Part shown: one piece after another, positions 15,933 to 24,061 of the stretch
Numbering within the stretch: position 1 is the first letter of the stretch
Layout: each line of letters opens with the position of its first letter
Assembly: GCF_029868855.1 (NCBI RefSeq)
Contig: NZ_JARWOV010000102.1
Location: 1 to 46,671 of the forward strand
Source: Nocardia carnea
GTDB taxonomy: Bacteria; Actinomycetota; Actinomycetes; Mycobacteriales; Mycobacteriaceae
Length of the DNA: 46,671 nt
Direction of reading: 5' to 3'
Made by a program: the position numbers and the translations under genes
Notes under the pieces: generated by a model
Database searches by the model: none
What the model was told of the DNA's origin: nothing
The model's input: the letters and a program-made list of their open reading frames with translations, nothing else

Positions 15933-17321
15933 ATGACCGAGCAGAAGGAAGCGAATCGCCCGCTTCGGATCGCGATCGTGGGGGCTGGTCCGGCGGGAAT
16001 CTACGCCGCTGATGCGTTGATGAAGTCGGACGCCGAGGTCTCGATCGACCTGTTCGAGCGGATGCCCGCCCCGTTCGGGCTGATCCGCTACGGTGTCGCG
16101 CCGGACCATCCGCGGATCAAGGGGATCGTCACCGCGCTGCACAAGGTGCTGGACAAGGAGCAGGTGCGTCTGCTCGGCAATATCGATTACGGCACCGATA
16201 TCACGCTGTCGGATCTGCGGCGCTTCTACGATGCGGTGATCTTCTCCACCGGCGCCAACGCCGACCGGGCGTTGCCGATCCCGGGTATCGACCTGGACGG
16301 CTCCTACGGTGCCGCCGATTTCGTGTCCTGGTACGACGGGCACCCGGATGTGCCGCGCACCTGGCCGCTGGACGCGGAGAAGGTCGCGGTGCTGGGTGTG
16401 GGCAATGTGGCGCTGGATGTGGCGCGGGTGCTGGCCAAGACCGGTGACGAACTGCTGCCGACCGAGATCCCGCCGAACGTCTACGCCGGGCTGAAGGAGA
16501 ACAAGGCCGTCGAGGTGCACGTCTTCGGGCGCCGCGGTCCCGCGCAGGCCAAGTTCACCCCGCTGGAGCTGCGGGAACTCGATCATTCGCCGACGATCGA
16601 GGTGATCGTCGATCCGGAGGACATCGACTACGACGAGGGTTCCGAGGCCGCGCGCCGGCATTCCAAGCAGGTGGATATGGTCGCCAACACCCTCGAGCAA
16701 TGGGCGATCCGGGATCAGGGCAACCGCCCGCACAAGCTGTTCCTGCACTTCTTCGAATCACCCTCGGAGATCCTGGGCGAGGACGGCAAGGTCGTGGGGC
16801 TGCGTACCGAACGCACCCAGCTCGACGGCACCGGCAACGTCAAGGGCACCGGGAACTTCCGCGACTGGGATGTCCAGGCGGTGTACCGGGCCGTGGGGTA
16901 CCTCTCGCAGAACATCTCGGAACTGCCGTTCGACGATCAGGCCGGGGTCATCCCGAACGAAGCCGGCCGCGTGCTGGTCGACGAGGACGCCGACGGTTCC
17001 GCCCGCTACATGCCCGGCACCTATGTGACCGGCTGGATCAAGCGCGGCCCGGTCGGGCTCATCGGTCACACCAAGGGTGACGCCAACGAGACGGTGGCCT
17101 GCCTGCTCGACGACAGCAAGAATTTCGGTGCTGCCGAGAACCCGGAACTCGACGCGGTGACCGACTTCCTGGAGAGTCGCGGTATCCCGTTCACCACCTG
17201 GGCGGGCTGGTACCGCCTGGACGCGCACGAGCGTTCACTCGGCGAGCCCGAGGGCCGGGAACGGGTCAAGGTTGTCGAACGCGAAGATATGCTGCGCGCC
17301 AGCGAACCCCACAAGGTGTAA
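15933..17321 (+). CDS. fprA: NADPH-ferredoxin reductase, adrenodoxin-reductase type
   Basis: Passes electrons from NADPH to ferredoxin, supplying P450s or iron-sulfur proteins. The 462 residues match FprA of M. tuberculosis in form. The N-terminal FAD motif is IAIVGAGPAGIYAAD; the family segment PAPFGLIRYGVAPDHPRIK is followed by the NADP-binding motif VAVLGVGNVALDVARVL (about 152-168), VHVFGRRGPAQAKFTPLELREL, and the C-terminal GWIKRGPVGLIGHTKGDANETV. All are intact. AAGGG precedes the ATG. An IdeR-like iron box lies 46 bases upstream, suggesting induction in iron starvation. A strong terminator follows at once, so it is transcribed alone. Confidence 0.94.
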   Translation: MTEQKEANRPLRIAIVGAGPAGIYAADALMKSDAEVSIDLFERMPAPFGLIRYGVAPDHPRIKGIVTALHKVLDKEQVRLLGNIDYGTDITLSDLRRFYDAVIFSTGANADRALPIPGIDLDGSYGAADFVSWYDGHPDVPRTWPLDAEKVAVLGVGNVALDVARVLAKTGDELLPTEIPPNVYAGLKENKAVEVHVFGRRGPAQAKFTPLELRELDHSPTIEVIVDPEDIDYDEGSEAARRHSKQVDMVANTLEQWAIRDQGNRPHKLFLHFFESPSEILGEDGKVVGLRTERTQLDGTGNVKGTGNFRDWDVQAVYRAVGYLSQNISELPFDDQAGVIPNEAGRVLVDEDADGSARYMPGTYVTGWIKRGPVGLIGHTKGDANETVACLLDDSKNFGAAENPELDAVTDFLESRGIPFTTWAGWYRLDAHERSLGEPEGRERVKVVEREDMLRASEPHKV

Positions 17322-17327
17322 TTCCGA

Positions 17328-17363
17328 GCCCGCTCCGGCCGTCCAGAGTTTGCCGGAGCGGGC
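17328..17363 (+). terminator. fprA terminator
   Basis: GCCCGCTCCGGC (17328-17339) pairs perfectly with 17352-17363 over a 12-base loop, six bases after the fprA stop. There is no U-tract. Confidence 0.75.
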
Positions 17364-17394
17364 ATCACCACGACATATCAGGCATTCTGTATCC

Positions 17395-18279
17395 GTGTTC
17401 GATGCCCATGTGCACATCATCGATCCGCGATTTCCGCTGATCGAGAACGAGGGCTACCTACCGGAGCCGTACACCATCGCCGATTACCGGCGCCGGATGT
17501 CGCGGTTCGAGCTCTCCGGCGGCGCGGTGGTCAGCGCGTCCTTCCAAGGAAACGACCAGAGCTACCTGCGGGCGGCGCTGGCCGAACTCGGGCCGGGCTG
17601 GGTCGGCGTCACCCGGCTCGATCTGGATGCCTCCGATTCGGACATCCTCGATCTGCACGAGGCCGGGGTGCGGGCGGTGCGGTTCAATCTGAAACGGGCT
17701 GCTGCCGATATCACCGGAATGACCCGCCAGGCCCTGCGTGCGCACGAACTCGTGGGCTGGCATGTGGAAATCTACGTCGACGGCCAGATGCTGGCCTCTT
17801 TGCAGCCGGTGATCCTGAAACTGCCGAAGGTGTCCATCGATCACCTCGGAATGTCCGAGGAAGGTCTGTCCTATCTGCTCGACCTGGTCGATCGGGGTGC
17901 CCGCGTGAAAGCGACCGGATTCGGGCGGGTCGATATGGATGTGGCGACGGCGCTGCGCCGGATCCACGCGGTGAACCCGGAGGCGCTCATGTTCGGCAGC
18001 GACCTGCCCGGTACGCGCGCCGGCCGACCGTTCCGGGAGGCCGATGTGGAGCTCATCGCCGATGTGGTCGGCACCGATATGCACGCGGTTCTCGAGGACA
18101 ATGCCCGCGCGTTCTACGGACTGCCGCCCATCGACCGAACCCTCGAGGACCCCGCTCCGACCCTGCCGATGTTCGCTCCGTCGCTACGGGAAGCCGCCCG
18201 CCGCCCCGCCTCCGACGGCACCACCCGGCCACTTCCGATCCTCGATCCGCGATCGGGGCGTGCGCACGGTCCGGAATGA
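17395..18279 (+). CDS. Amidohydrolase-2 family metal-dependent hydrolase
   Basis: 294 residues starting from GTG with VFDAHVHIIDPRFPL, where HVH is the metal-binding H-x-H motif at the very N-terminus of the TIM barrel. Later metal/active-site candidates are His in IYVDGQM-region (GWHVEIYV), His in SIDHLGMSEEG, and Asp in MFGSDLPGTRAGRP, the usual order for amidohydrolase-2 (2-pyrone-4,6-dicarboxylate hydrolase/TIM-barrel hydrolase) proteins. It likely hydrolyses a lactone or decarboxylates a small acid. The ribosome site is weak (ATCAGG), so the start could be leaderless. It stands alone after the fprA terminator. The last ~40 residues are Pro/Ala-rich and probably disordered. Confidence 0.8.
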   Translation: MFDAHVHIIDPRFPLIENEGYLPEPYTIADYRRRMSRFELSGGAVVSASFQGNDQSYLRAALAELGPGWVGVTRLDLDASDSDILDLHEAGVRAVRFNLKRAAADITGMTRQALRAHELVGWHVEIYVDGQMLASLQPVILKLPKVSIDHLGMSEEGLSYLLDLVDRGARVKATGFGRVDMDVATALRRIHAVNPEALMFGSDLPGTRAGRPFREADVELIADVVGTDMHAVLEDNARAFYGLPPIDRTLEDPAPTLPMFAPSLREAARRPASDGTTRPLPILDPRSGRAHGPE

Positions 18280-18462
18280 GGAGATGATCCGGCCACGCCG
18301 GGCACCGGCTGTTCGGCCTCGGATCGCCGGAGCCCGGAATCCCGGGGCATACGCAGTCCGATCCGGCCATGAGCCGATCTCGCAAGCGCAGCGGCGACCG
18401 TCGGCCCCGCCGGTCGATATGTAGGTCGGCCGGACCTCCGATTCACGCGTTTCCAGGTGGTG

Positions 18463-18945
18463 TCAGGTGGCGATCGCCCCGATCACCCAGACTCCGCTCG
18501 CGAGCAGGGCGCCCAGCAATTCCACCAGAATCGACAGGCCCACCCCCTTGATCGCATGCTTGCTCGACACCCAGGCCTGCCGGTTGTCGGGTATCCGGGC
18601 CATCTCCGAGAGATACACCCCCACAACGAAACCCACGAACAGTCCGATCACCGGAATCACGAAGAACCCGACGATCCCGGCGAGCCCACCCAGCAGCAGG
18701 GTCCGGTTGGGAATCCCCGCCTCCTTCAGATTCCGGCCGGGCCAGGTGTATTTCACCACCCCCGAGATCACCAGCAACAATGTGCTGATCCCCAGCACCA
18801 CCCACGCCATGGTTCCGCCGGTGAGGAATGCCCACACCGCGACCGCCGCGAAGATCAGGATCACCCCCGGCAGAATCGGCACCACGATACCGATCAAGCC
18901 CACCAGAATCACCAGGCCGACGATGATTTCACCCCATACGCTCAC
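18463..18945 (-). CDS. DUF456 membrane protein
   Basis: 160-residue integral membrane protein of the DUF456 family. It has about four to five hydrophobic helices rich in Gly, Ile and Val, starting with EIIVGLVILVGLIGIVVPIL, the family-typical PGVILIF turn, and a late conserved GxxxGxxxG helix (PVIGLFVGFVVGVYLSE). A short cytoplasmic loop (KYTWPGRNLKEAGIPNRT) separates two helix pairs. The biological role is unknown. The GTG start at 18945 has only a weak GGTGG site. It is convergent with the amidohydrolase and divergent from the MOSC gene. Confidence 0.85.
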   Translation of the reverse strand: MSVWGEIIVGLVILVGLIGIVVPILPGVILIFAAVAVWAFLTGGTMAWVVLGISTLLLVISGVVKYTWPGRNLKEAGIPNRTLLLGGLAGIVGFFVIPVIGLFVGFVVGVYLSEMARIPDNRQAWVSSKHAIKGVGLSILVELLGALLASGVWVIGAIAT

Positions 18946-19100
18946 GCCACCAACGTAGCCCGAGTCGCAGTTGCGTGCCGGACCGGCGGAACGTGCCGAC
19001 CCCGACGGCGGGACCGCCGCCGGGGCGGTCGATATAATCGCGGGTTCCGTGACGATCGGGCTCGACGAACGGGTGACCGAGCAGAGGAGGTCGATAGGTA

Positions 19101-19907
19101 GTGCAGGTTACGACACTGCGCCGATACCCGGTGAAATCCATGCTCGGCGAGGACCTACCCGAAATGGTGGTCGACGAGAGCGGTGCCGCCGGGGACCGGG
19201 CGATGGCAGTTGTCGATACTGCCACCGGTCGGGTCGCCACTGCCAAACAGCCACGGTTGTGGCGGCGGCTGCTGCAATGCTCGGCTACCGGCGAACCGGG
19301 CCGGGTACAGATCACGTTGCCGGATGGGCGCACCGTCGAGGCCGGTTCGCCCGACGCCGCGCTGCTGCTGAGCGAACTGCTGGAGCGTGACGTCCGCCTC
19401 GGCGATCGGCGCCCCGACGGCGCGGAAATGGAACGACCGGACCCCGAGGATGTGCTGGCCCGTGGCGTGGATGCGCCGCTCGACTACGCGACCCTCCCGG
19501 TTGGCGCCGGCACCCCGGGTGCTTCGTTCGTCGACTTCGCGCCGCTGCATCTGATCACCACCGCCACCCTGGACCATCTCGATATCGAGGGCCTGAGATA
19601 CCGGCCGAACCTGATCGTCGCCACACCGCCGGGGTTTTCGCCGTACGGCGAAAACAACTGGATGGGAAAGGAATTGACCATCGGCGGCGTGCGGCTGTCG
19701 CCGATAACCCCCACTCCCCGCTGTGCCGTGCCGACCTTGGAACACGGCGACCTGCCGCGTGCCCCGCAGGCGGTCCGCCGCCCGATGGCCGAGAACCGGG
19801 TCGATGTCGATATCCCGGGACTCGGCGCACTGCCGTGTGTCGGGCTGTACCTGGCTGTGGTGCGGGGCGGTGCCATCCGAACCGGAGATCAGCTGGTAAT
19901 CGGCTAG
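19101..19907 (+). CDS. MOSC-domain protein (molybdenum cofactor sulfurase C-terminal type)
   Basis: 268 residues: an N-terminal MOSC_N beta-barrel (LRRYPVKSMLGEDL through about residue 110), then a MOSC domain. The MOSC domain keeps FVDFAPLHLITTATLDHL, RYRPNLIV, WMGKELTIGGVRLSPITPTPRCAVPTL with its conserved Cys, and GLYLAVVRGGAIRTGDQLVIG at the end. The protein probably binds molybdenum cofactor and handles sulfur or reduces N-hydroxylated substrates, as related mARC/YcbX proteins do. The GTG start at 19101 is supported by GAGGAGG. Its TAG shares the CTAG at 19904-19907 with the stop of a decayed MFS gene on the other strand, so the two converge with no spacer. Confidence 0.88.
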   Translation: MQVTTLRRYPVKSMLGEDLPEMVVDESGAAGDRAMAVVDTATGRVATAKQPRLWRRLLQCSATGEPGRVQITLPDGRTVEAGSPDAALLLSELLERDVRLGDRRPDGAEMERPDPEDVLARGVDAPLDYATLPVGAGTPGASFVDFAPLHLITTATLDHLDIEGLRYRPNLIVATPPGFSPYGENNWMGKELTIGGVRLSPITPTPRCAVPTLEHGDLPRAPQAVRRPMAENRVDVDIPGLGALPCVGLYLAVVRGGAIRTGDQLVIG

Positions 19908-20314
19908 CCCGGCGATCCTCGATGCCGAACATGCCGCCACGCGCACGTACTGATCACGCCCATCGCGAGGAAACCGATCCAGGAGGGCCCGGCCGGGGCC
20001 GAACCAGCGAGCGAGGAACCCGCCCAGCAGGGTTCCGGCTGCGACACCGATGACGTCGAGCAGGCTGTGCACGCGGACGATCCGCCCCGGCAATCGCTCC
20101 GGAACCGCCCGCTGCCGGACCGTGGAAACCGCCACGCCCCAGATCGCCGCGTGCACACCGAAAGCCGCGATCGTCGCCCGGCAATCCATGCGTCGGTGGT
20201 GAGCGCGAGCACGAGATGGGTAGCCGTCTCCGCGATCAGGCCCGCCCGCGACGCCGATCTGGTGGCCGCCGTAAGTGTTTCCCAGGATTGCTCAGTTTGT
20301 GCGCGGGCGGTCAT
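19904..20314 (-). pseudogene. Remnant of an MFS efflux transporter (C-terminal part, two frameshifts)
   Basis: Only the last third of a 12-helix MFS drug exporter can be read. The frame ending at 19904 gives GLIAETATHLVLALTTDAWIAG; the next frame gives FGVHAAIWGVAVSTVRQR and VPERLPGRIVRVHSLLDVIG then AAGTLLGGFLARWFG; the first frame resumes with GPSWIGFLAMGVISTCAWRHVRH and a stop. So two offsetting frameshifts lie near 20180 and near 20000. The N-terminal two thirds are missing; a TetR gene starts just upstream. The stop is still in place at CTAG against the MOSC gene. The intact ancestor was probably the efflux target of the neighbouring TetR regulator. Confidence 0.65.
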
Positions 20315-20368
20315 TTCGTACCCAGCGCAGCCCCCGTTGCCGGCCGAGGTGGATCCGCACGGTGGCGT

Positions 20369-20905
20369 CTATCCCGGTGGGTCGAGTCCGAGCACGCGCG
20401 CGGTGATGTCCAGGACGCCGGCGCGGTGGCGCCGGTCGCCGACGAAGTCCGTGAGATCCGGTCGCATGCTGGAGAACAGGGCCAGGGTCAGGAATTCCGC
20501 GTCGGCATCGGGGTCGAGCTGGGCGATGAGTTCGGTGAGCTGAGTACGCCAAGGTGCCCAGGTCTCGGAATTGCACCCATCGGGCATGACGCGGGTGAGG
20601 GGTTGCAGTTCGATGGCGGTGAGATCGAAAACCGCAGCTACGTAGGCCAATATTCGTTCTCCCACCGGAACCGTCGTATCCGCCGCCTGTTCGCGCGCCG
20701 CATTCCACGCGCGCTGGGCTCGGTCGTCGAACACGGCGCGGATCAGGCCTTCGCGGTCGGTGAACCGCCGGAACAGCGTGCCCTTGCCCACCCCGGCGGC
20801 CGCCGCGATCTCGTCCATGGAGACGTTGTCGCGTTTGTCGTCGCAGATCAGGCGCCCGGCCACCGTGAGGATCGCGGCGCGGTTGCGTTCGGCGTCGGCG
20901 CGCAT
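20369..20905 (-). CDS. TetR-family repressor
   Basis: 178 residues. The N-terminal TetR helix-turn-helix (VSMDEIAAAAGVGKGTLFRRFTDREGLIRAVF, about residues 29-60) is intact, and a C-terminal SBP/TetR ligand domain follows, with PDADAEFLTLALFSSMRPDLTDFV near the end. The start at 20905 is set by AGGAGG. Its gene is divergent from a quinone-reductase gene, and two matching palindromes lie between them, so it very likely represses both. The ligand is unknown, perhaps an electrophile or quinone removed by the reductase. Before decay it may also have controlled the MFS gene whose remnant follows it. Confidence 0.9.
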   Translation of the reverse strand: MRADAERNRAAILTVAGRLICDDKRDNVSMDEIAAAAGVGKGTLFRRFTDREGLIRAVFDDRAQRAWNAAREQAADTTVPVGERILAYVAAVFDLTAIELQPLTRVMPDGCNSETWAPWRTQLTELIAQLDPDADAEFLTLALFSSMRPDLTDFVGDRRHRAGVLDITARVLGLDPPG

Positions 20906-20918
20906 CGAGAGCCTCCTG

Positions 20919-20978
20919 TTGACATAAGCGGACTGATGGTCCGTATGATAGCGAACAGCTAAGCGGACTGACAGTCCG
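20919..20978 (+). promoter_or_regulatory. Promoter with two TetR operators
   Basis: CGGACTGATGGTCCG (20929-20943) and CGGACTGACAGTCCG (20964-20978) are near-identical palindromes whose centres lie 35 bp apart; each is preceded by TAAG. TTGACA (20919-20924) and TATGAT (20944-20949) form a rightward promoter with a 19-base spacer that encloses the first palindrome. Repressor binding would block RNA polymerase directly; the second site sits past the expected start point. Confidence 0.75.
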
Positions 20979-20995
20979 GAACGAGAGGTGGAGTT

Positions 20996-21946
20996 ATGCG
21001 TGCCGTTCGCTATCACGAGTACGGGCCTCCGGAAGTACTGCAGATCGAAGAGGTCGACGACCCGGTTCCGGCCGCGGGCGAACTGCTCGTTCGGACCGTC
21101 GCCACCGGCGTCAACTACTTCGAGGTCCAGGTGCGTGCCGGGGTCCTGCCCGAACCGCTCGGCCTACCGCTGCCGCATACCCCTGGTATCGAGGTGGCCG
21201 GAACGGTGACCGCGGTCGGAGCCGGCGTCGACACGAGCCGGATCGGTGAGCGCGTGGTCGCGACCGTGGGTACCGGCAGCTACGCCGAACTGGTGGCCGT
21301 ACCCGCCGCGGACGCCCGGCCTCTGGATGAACGACTCGGCGAGCACCAGGCGCTGGCGCTGCTCGGCCAAGGCGCGACGGCCGTGGGCCTGGCCGAAGTG
21401 GCCGAGCTCGGCCCGGGCGATACGGTGCTGGTCGAAGCCGCGGGCGGCGGTATCGGAACCTTGCTGGTGCAGCTCGCCAAACGGGCCGGCGCCCGGGTGG
21501 TCGCCGGAGCGAGTGGAGACGCCAAACGCGCCTTGGCCGCCGATCTGGGCGCCGACACAACTGTGGATTACACGCGACCCGGCTGGACCGAAGAAGCCGG
21601 ACCGGTATCGGTCGTATTCGAAACCGTCGGCGGGCCGACTGCCCGTGAGGCGTACAGTCTGCTCACCGAACCCGGAGCTCGGATGGTGGTTTTCGGTACC
21701 GCGAGCGGAGCACCGGTCGAGATCGGCTCGGATCTGCTGCTACCGGTGGGTGCCGCGCTGATCCCGTTCAGCCTGGGCTATCGCCCGCAGCGGTGGGCCG
21801 AGTACATCAGGCGCGCAGAGGAACTGACGGTGCGTGGCGAAATCGCGCCGGTCGTGGGAACGGTGCTTCCGCTGGCGGAAGCGGCCACGGCACATCGCGC
21901 GTTCGAGGAGCGCACGGCGCTGGGGAAAACGATTCTCACCGTTTGA
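20996..21946 (+). CDS. Quinone-oxidoreductase-like MDR enzyme (NADPH:quinone reductase type)
   Basis: 316 residues of the zinc-free medium-chain dehydrogenase/reductase family. The N-terminal GroES-like fold shows PPEVLQIEEVDDPVP, VNYFEVQVRAGVLP and HTPGIEVAGTVTAVG; the NADPH-binding Rossmann motif is VLVEAAGGGIGTLLVQLAKRAGARVVAGAS (about 142-172). The usual structural-zinc cysteines are absent, as expected for quinone reductases. It would reduce quinones or alpha,beta-unsaturated carbonyls. GAGAGG/GGAG precedes the ATG. It is controlled by the divergent TetR through two palindromes and is closed by a strong hairpin at 21961. Confidence 0.88.
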   Translation: MRAVRYHEYGPPEVLQIEEVDDPVPAAGELLVRTVATGVNYFEVQVRAGVLPEPLGLPLPHTPGIEVAGTVTAVGAGVDTSRIGERVVATVGTGSYAELVAVPAADARPLDERLGEHQALALLGQGATAVGLAEVAELGPGDTVLVEAAGGGIGTLLVQLAKRAGARVVAGASGDAKRALAADLGADTTVDYTRPGWTEEAGPVSVVFETVGGPTAREAYSLLTEPGARMVVFGTASGAPVEIGSDLLLPVGAALIPFSLGYRPQRWAEYIRRAEELTVRGEIAPVVGTVLPLAEAATAHRAFEERTALGKTILTV

Positions 21947-21960
21947 CCCTCCGGGCACCT

Positions 21961-21992
21961 CCGGCCCGAGTCCAGCGGCAGCCTCGGGCCGG
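21961..21992 (+). terminator. Terminator of the quinone-reductase gene
   Basis: CCGGCCCGAG (21961-21970) pairs perfectly with CTCGGGCCGG (21983-21992) around a 12-base loop, 14 bases past the stop. It could also act on the convergent PadR gene. Confidence 0.7.
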
Positions 21993-22080
21993 TCCGACTC
22001 GGCTGCTTCGCAGTAGATATCGAGGTCGCGGTGCGGTGCGGTGGGGCGCGGGTCGGCCGTTGCCGACAGTAACCAGTGGC

Positions 22081-22629
22081 TCAGTGGGGTGTGGTGAGTT
22101 TGTCGATATCGGCGAGGACCCGTTCGTGCCAGTCGATTTCGCTCTGGATCCGGATTCGGACATGTTCGACGATCAGATCGTCGGCCATGTTCTGGTCCGG
22201 CCAGCGGCGGTCGAGTTGGTGTTCGATGCGGGAGCCGCGGGCGCGGAGCGCGGCGATGCGGTCTTCGAGGTAGCCGCGCAGCAACTCGCGGTCGAGGTCG
22301 GTGCTGACGGCCAGGGCCAGGTCGACCGGGTCCGGTCGCAGATCGACTTCGGTGAAGGCTTCGTCGCGCAGGGCGCGCAGTTCGCGGTGGCCTTCGTCGG
22401 TGATCTCGTAGACGGTGCGGGCGGGCAAGGCGCCGTGCTGTTCGGTGCGCAGGGGGCGGATGAGGCCCTCGTCCGCCATCCGGTGCAGGGCGCCGTACAG
22501 CGAACCGGGTTTCACCTGCGACCACAGGTCGGCGCGGTCGAGGCGGGCGTCCCGCCGGAGCTGATGACCGTGCATCGGCCCGCGCCGGGAGAGTGCGGCG
22601 AGGACGAACAACCGAGTTTCGTTCACCAT
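22081..22629 (-). CDS. PadR-family transcriptional regulator
   Basis: 182 residues. The winged helix occupies the first ~85 residues (LFVLAALSRRGPMHGHQLRRDA, then LYGALHRMADEGLIRPLRTE) and the C-terminal half is the helical dimerisation part seen in PadR-s1/VirulAR proteins. The ATG at 22629 is the only good start. It is divergent from peptide deformylase across 44 bases that hold a short palindrome. PadR members often control drug or stress exporters, so its pairing with a deformylase gene is unusual. No exporter lies next to it. Confidence 0.9.
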   Translation of the reverse strand: MVNETRLFVLAALSRRGPMHGHQLRRDARLDRADLWSQVKPGSLYGALHRMADEGLIRPLRTEQHGALPARTVYEITDEGHRELRALRDEAFTEVDLRPDPVDLALAVSTDLDRELLRGYLEDRIAALRARGSRIEHQLDRRWPDQNMADDLIVEHVRIRIQSEIDWHERVLADIDKLTTPH

Positions 22630-22645
22630 GCAAGTCTGACACGAC

Positions 22646-22664
22646 TACTCGTTTTTGAGTACTC
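22646..22664. promoter_or_regulatory. Candidate PadR operator between padR and def-like gene
   Basis: TACTC (22646-22650) is inverted as GAGTA (22657-22661) with GTTTTT between, and GAGTACTC (22657-22664) is itself a perfect 8-bp palindrome. The 44-base gap must contain both promoters, so a bound regulator would affect both genes. The site does not match the common ATGT-N8-ACAT PadR box. Confidence 0.35.
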
Positions 22665-22673
22665 TCTATTGAC

Positions 22674-23240
22674 GTGACTGTCCGACCGATTCTGATCGCC
22701 GGTGACCCGCGCCTGGTCACCCCGGCAACCCCGGTGGCCGTGTTCGACGACGAGCTCGCCGCCTTCGTCGAGGACCTGTTCGACACACTCAACGCCGCCA
22801 ACGGTGCCGGCCTGGCCGCGAACCAGATCGGTGACCCGCGCGCGGTTTTCGTCTACGACCTCGTGGATGTCGACGGCCGCCACCGCGGTCACGTGGTGAA
22901 CCCGGTTCTGGAGACTTCCGCGATTCCGGAAACCATGCCCGACCCGGACGATCTGGAAGGCTGCCTTTCGGTGCCGGGTGAGTGGTTTCCGACGGGGCGT
23001 GCCCACCGTGCTCAGGTCACCGGCGTCGATTTGAACGGTGAGCCCGTATCCGTCGATGGCACAGGCTATTTGGCGCGCTGTCTACAGCACGAAACCGACC
23101 ACCTGGCCGGGCGGCTCTACCTGGACCGGCTGCTCGGCCGCAACCGCCGCGAGGCCCGCCGCATGATCAAACAGCGGCAGTGGACGGAACCCGGTCGTAG
23201 CTGGCTTCCAGGGGTGGATCCCGGCATGGACGAAATCTGA
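22674..23240 (+). CDS. def: Peptide deformylase
   Basis: Removes the formyl group from the first Met of new proteins in the cytoplasm. The 188 residues have all three metal motifs: [10 protein letters not shown] (44-53), EGCLSV (Cys97) and QHETDHLAG (His139, Glu140, His143). Initiation is from GTG at 22674 with no clear ribosome site; the mRNA may be leaderless. Compared with housekeeping enzymes, the divergent PadR regulator and isolated position suggest an extra, conditionally expressed copy, such as one linked to actinonin-type resistance. That is inference: no second copy can be seen in this window. Confidence 0.92.
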   Translation: MTVRPILIAGDPRLVTPATPVAVFDDELAAFVEDLFDTLNAANGAGLAANQIGDPRAVFVYDLVDVDGRHRGHVVNPVLETSAIPETMPDPDDLEGCLSVPGEWFPTGRAHRAQVTGVDLNGEPVSVDGTGYLARCLQHETDHLAGRLYLDRLLGRNRREARRMIKQRQWTEPGRSWLPGVDPGMDEI

Positions 23241-23354
23241 GTCACCGTTCGAACTCGGGAGGGTTGCCGGGCGCCTGTGTAAATCCGCGGCGACCCCGAT
23301 TGTCACCGAATACGCCCGTTCGTCGGCGCGGCCGGGGGCGGGTGCGGCGGAAGG

Positions 23355-23963
23355 TCAGCCGGTCGCGTCCGGCCCGCAGACGCGGTCGAGGAGATGGTCG
23401 ACCAGGGTGACCGCCGAGTCCGCTGTGTAGTGGCCTTGGATCATCCCCTGGGTGATTCCGCCGGCTGCTACCAGGATGAGTTCCGCATCGAGTTCGTGGG
23501 TGTTCGGTCCGGACGGTGCCGGGCCGGTTCGGTCGAGTTGCTGGGTGATCAGGGTGACCAGCGCCCGCGGTGCCGCCAGTGTCTCTTCGCCGGTGATTCC
23601 CTGTCCCGTGGTCGCGGCCGCGGCGAAGGCGCCGAGGACGATCGCTTCCTCTCGGCGCTGGTCGTCGAGCGGGAGTAGTTCGGTCAGTACGGCCCGCACG
23701 GCTTCGCGGGGGTTGGCCTGTTCGCCCAGTTCCGACCATCGCTGCGCGAAACGGGCGCCGGCGTCGTCCATGACGGAGCGGTGCGTGGCGAGCAGGAATT
23801 CCCGTTTGGTCCCGAAGTAGTACTGCACCAGGCGTACCGAGAATCCGGCCTCGGCGGCGACCGTTTGGAAGGTCACAGCTCCCAGGCCGCCTGTCACGAT
23901 GACGCGGCGGACCGCGCTGGTGATCTGCCTGCGCCGCACCTCGTGGTCGACCAATCGCGGCAC
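23355..23963 (-). CDS. TetR-family regulator (BetI-like)
   Basis: 202 residues from GTG (VPRLVDHEVRRRQITSAVRRV). The helix-turn-helix is LGAVTFQTVAAEAGFSVRLVQYYFGTKREFLLAT (about 24-57), with the Q-Y-Y-F ending typical of the BetI-like TetR group, and a BetI-type C-terminal domain follows. The start at 23963 is chosen because GGAGGAAAGG lies just upstream; an in-frame ATG at 24014 would place the start inside the operator region. It diverges from an alpha/beta hydrolase gene, with two palindromes between them, and most likely represses it and itself. The ligand is unknown. Confidence 0.86.
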   Translation of the reverse strand: MPRLVDHEVRRRQITSAVRRVIVTGGLGAVTFQTVAAEAGFSVRLVQYYFGTKREFLLATHRSVMDDAGARFAQRWSELGEQANPREAVRAVLTELLPLDDQRREEAIVLGAFAAAATTGQGITGEETLAAPRALVTLITQQLDRTGPAPSGPNTHELDAELILVAAGGITQGMIQGHYTADSAVTLVDHLLDRVCGPDATG

Positions 23964-24003
23964 GTGGCCCGCCTTTCCTCCGGAAATCGGTTCTCGCCTT
24001 GAT

Positions 24004-24041
24004 GGTATAGCCATACCCTGTATATGGTATGTACATATCAT
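24004..24041. promoter_or_regulatory. Two palindromes between tetR and hydrolase
   Basis: GGTAT/ATACC (24004-24008, 24013-24017) and a near-perfect 18-bp palindrome at 24024-24041 with a TATGTACATA core lie side by side about 20 bases before the hydrolase start and 40 before the TetR GTG. AT-rich elements here (TATAC, TATATGG) can also serve as -10 sequences in both directions. Confidence 0.55.
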
Positions 24042-24061
24042 CAAAACCGAGAGGGAAGACC

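Noticed and set aside
21740..22801. 353-codon minus-strand frame covering padR and deformylase starts
   Set aside because: Overlaps two well-supported genes in the wrong frame and carries long Arg/Pro runs.
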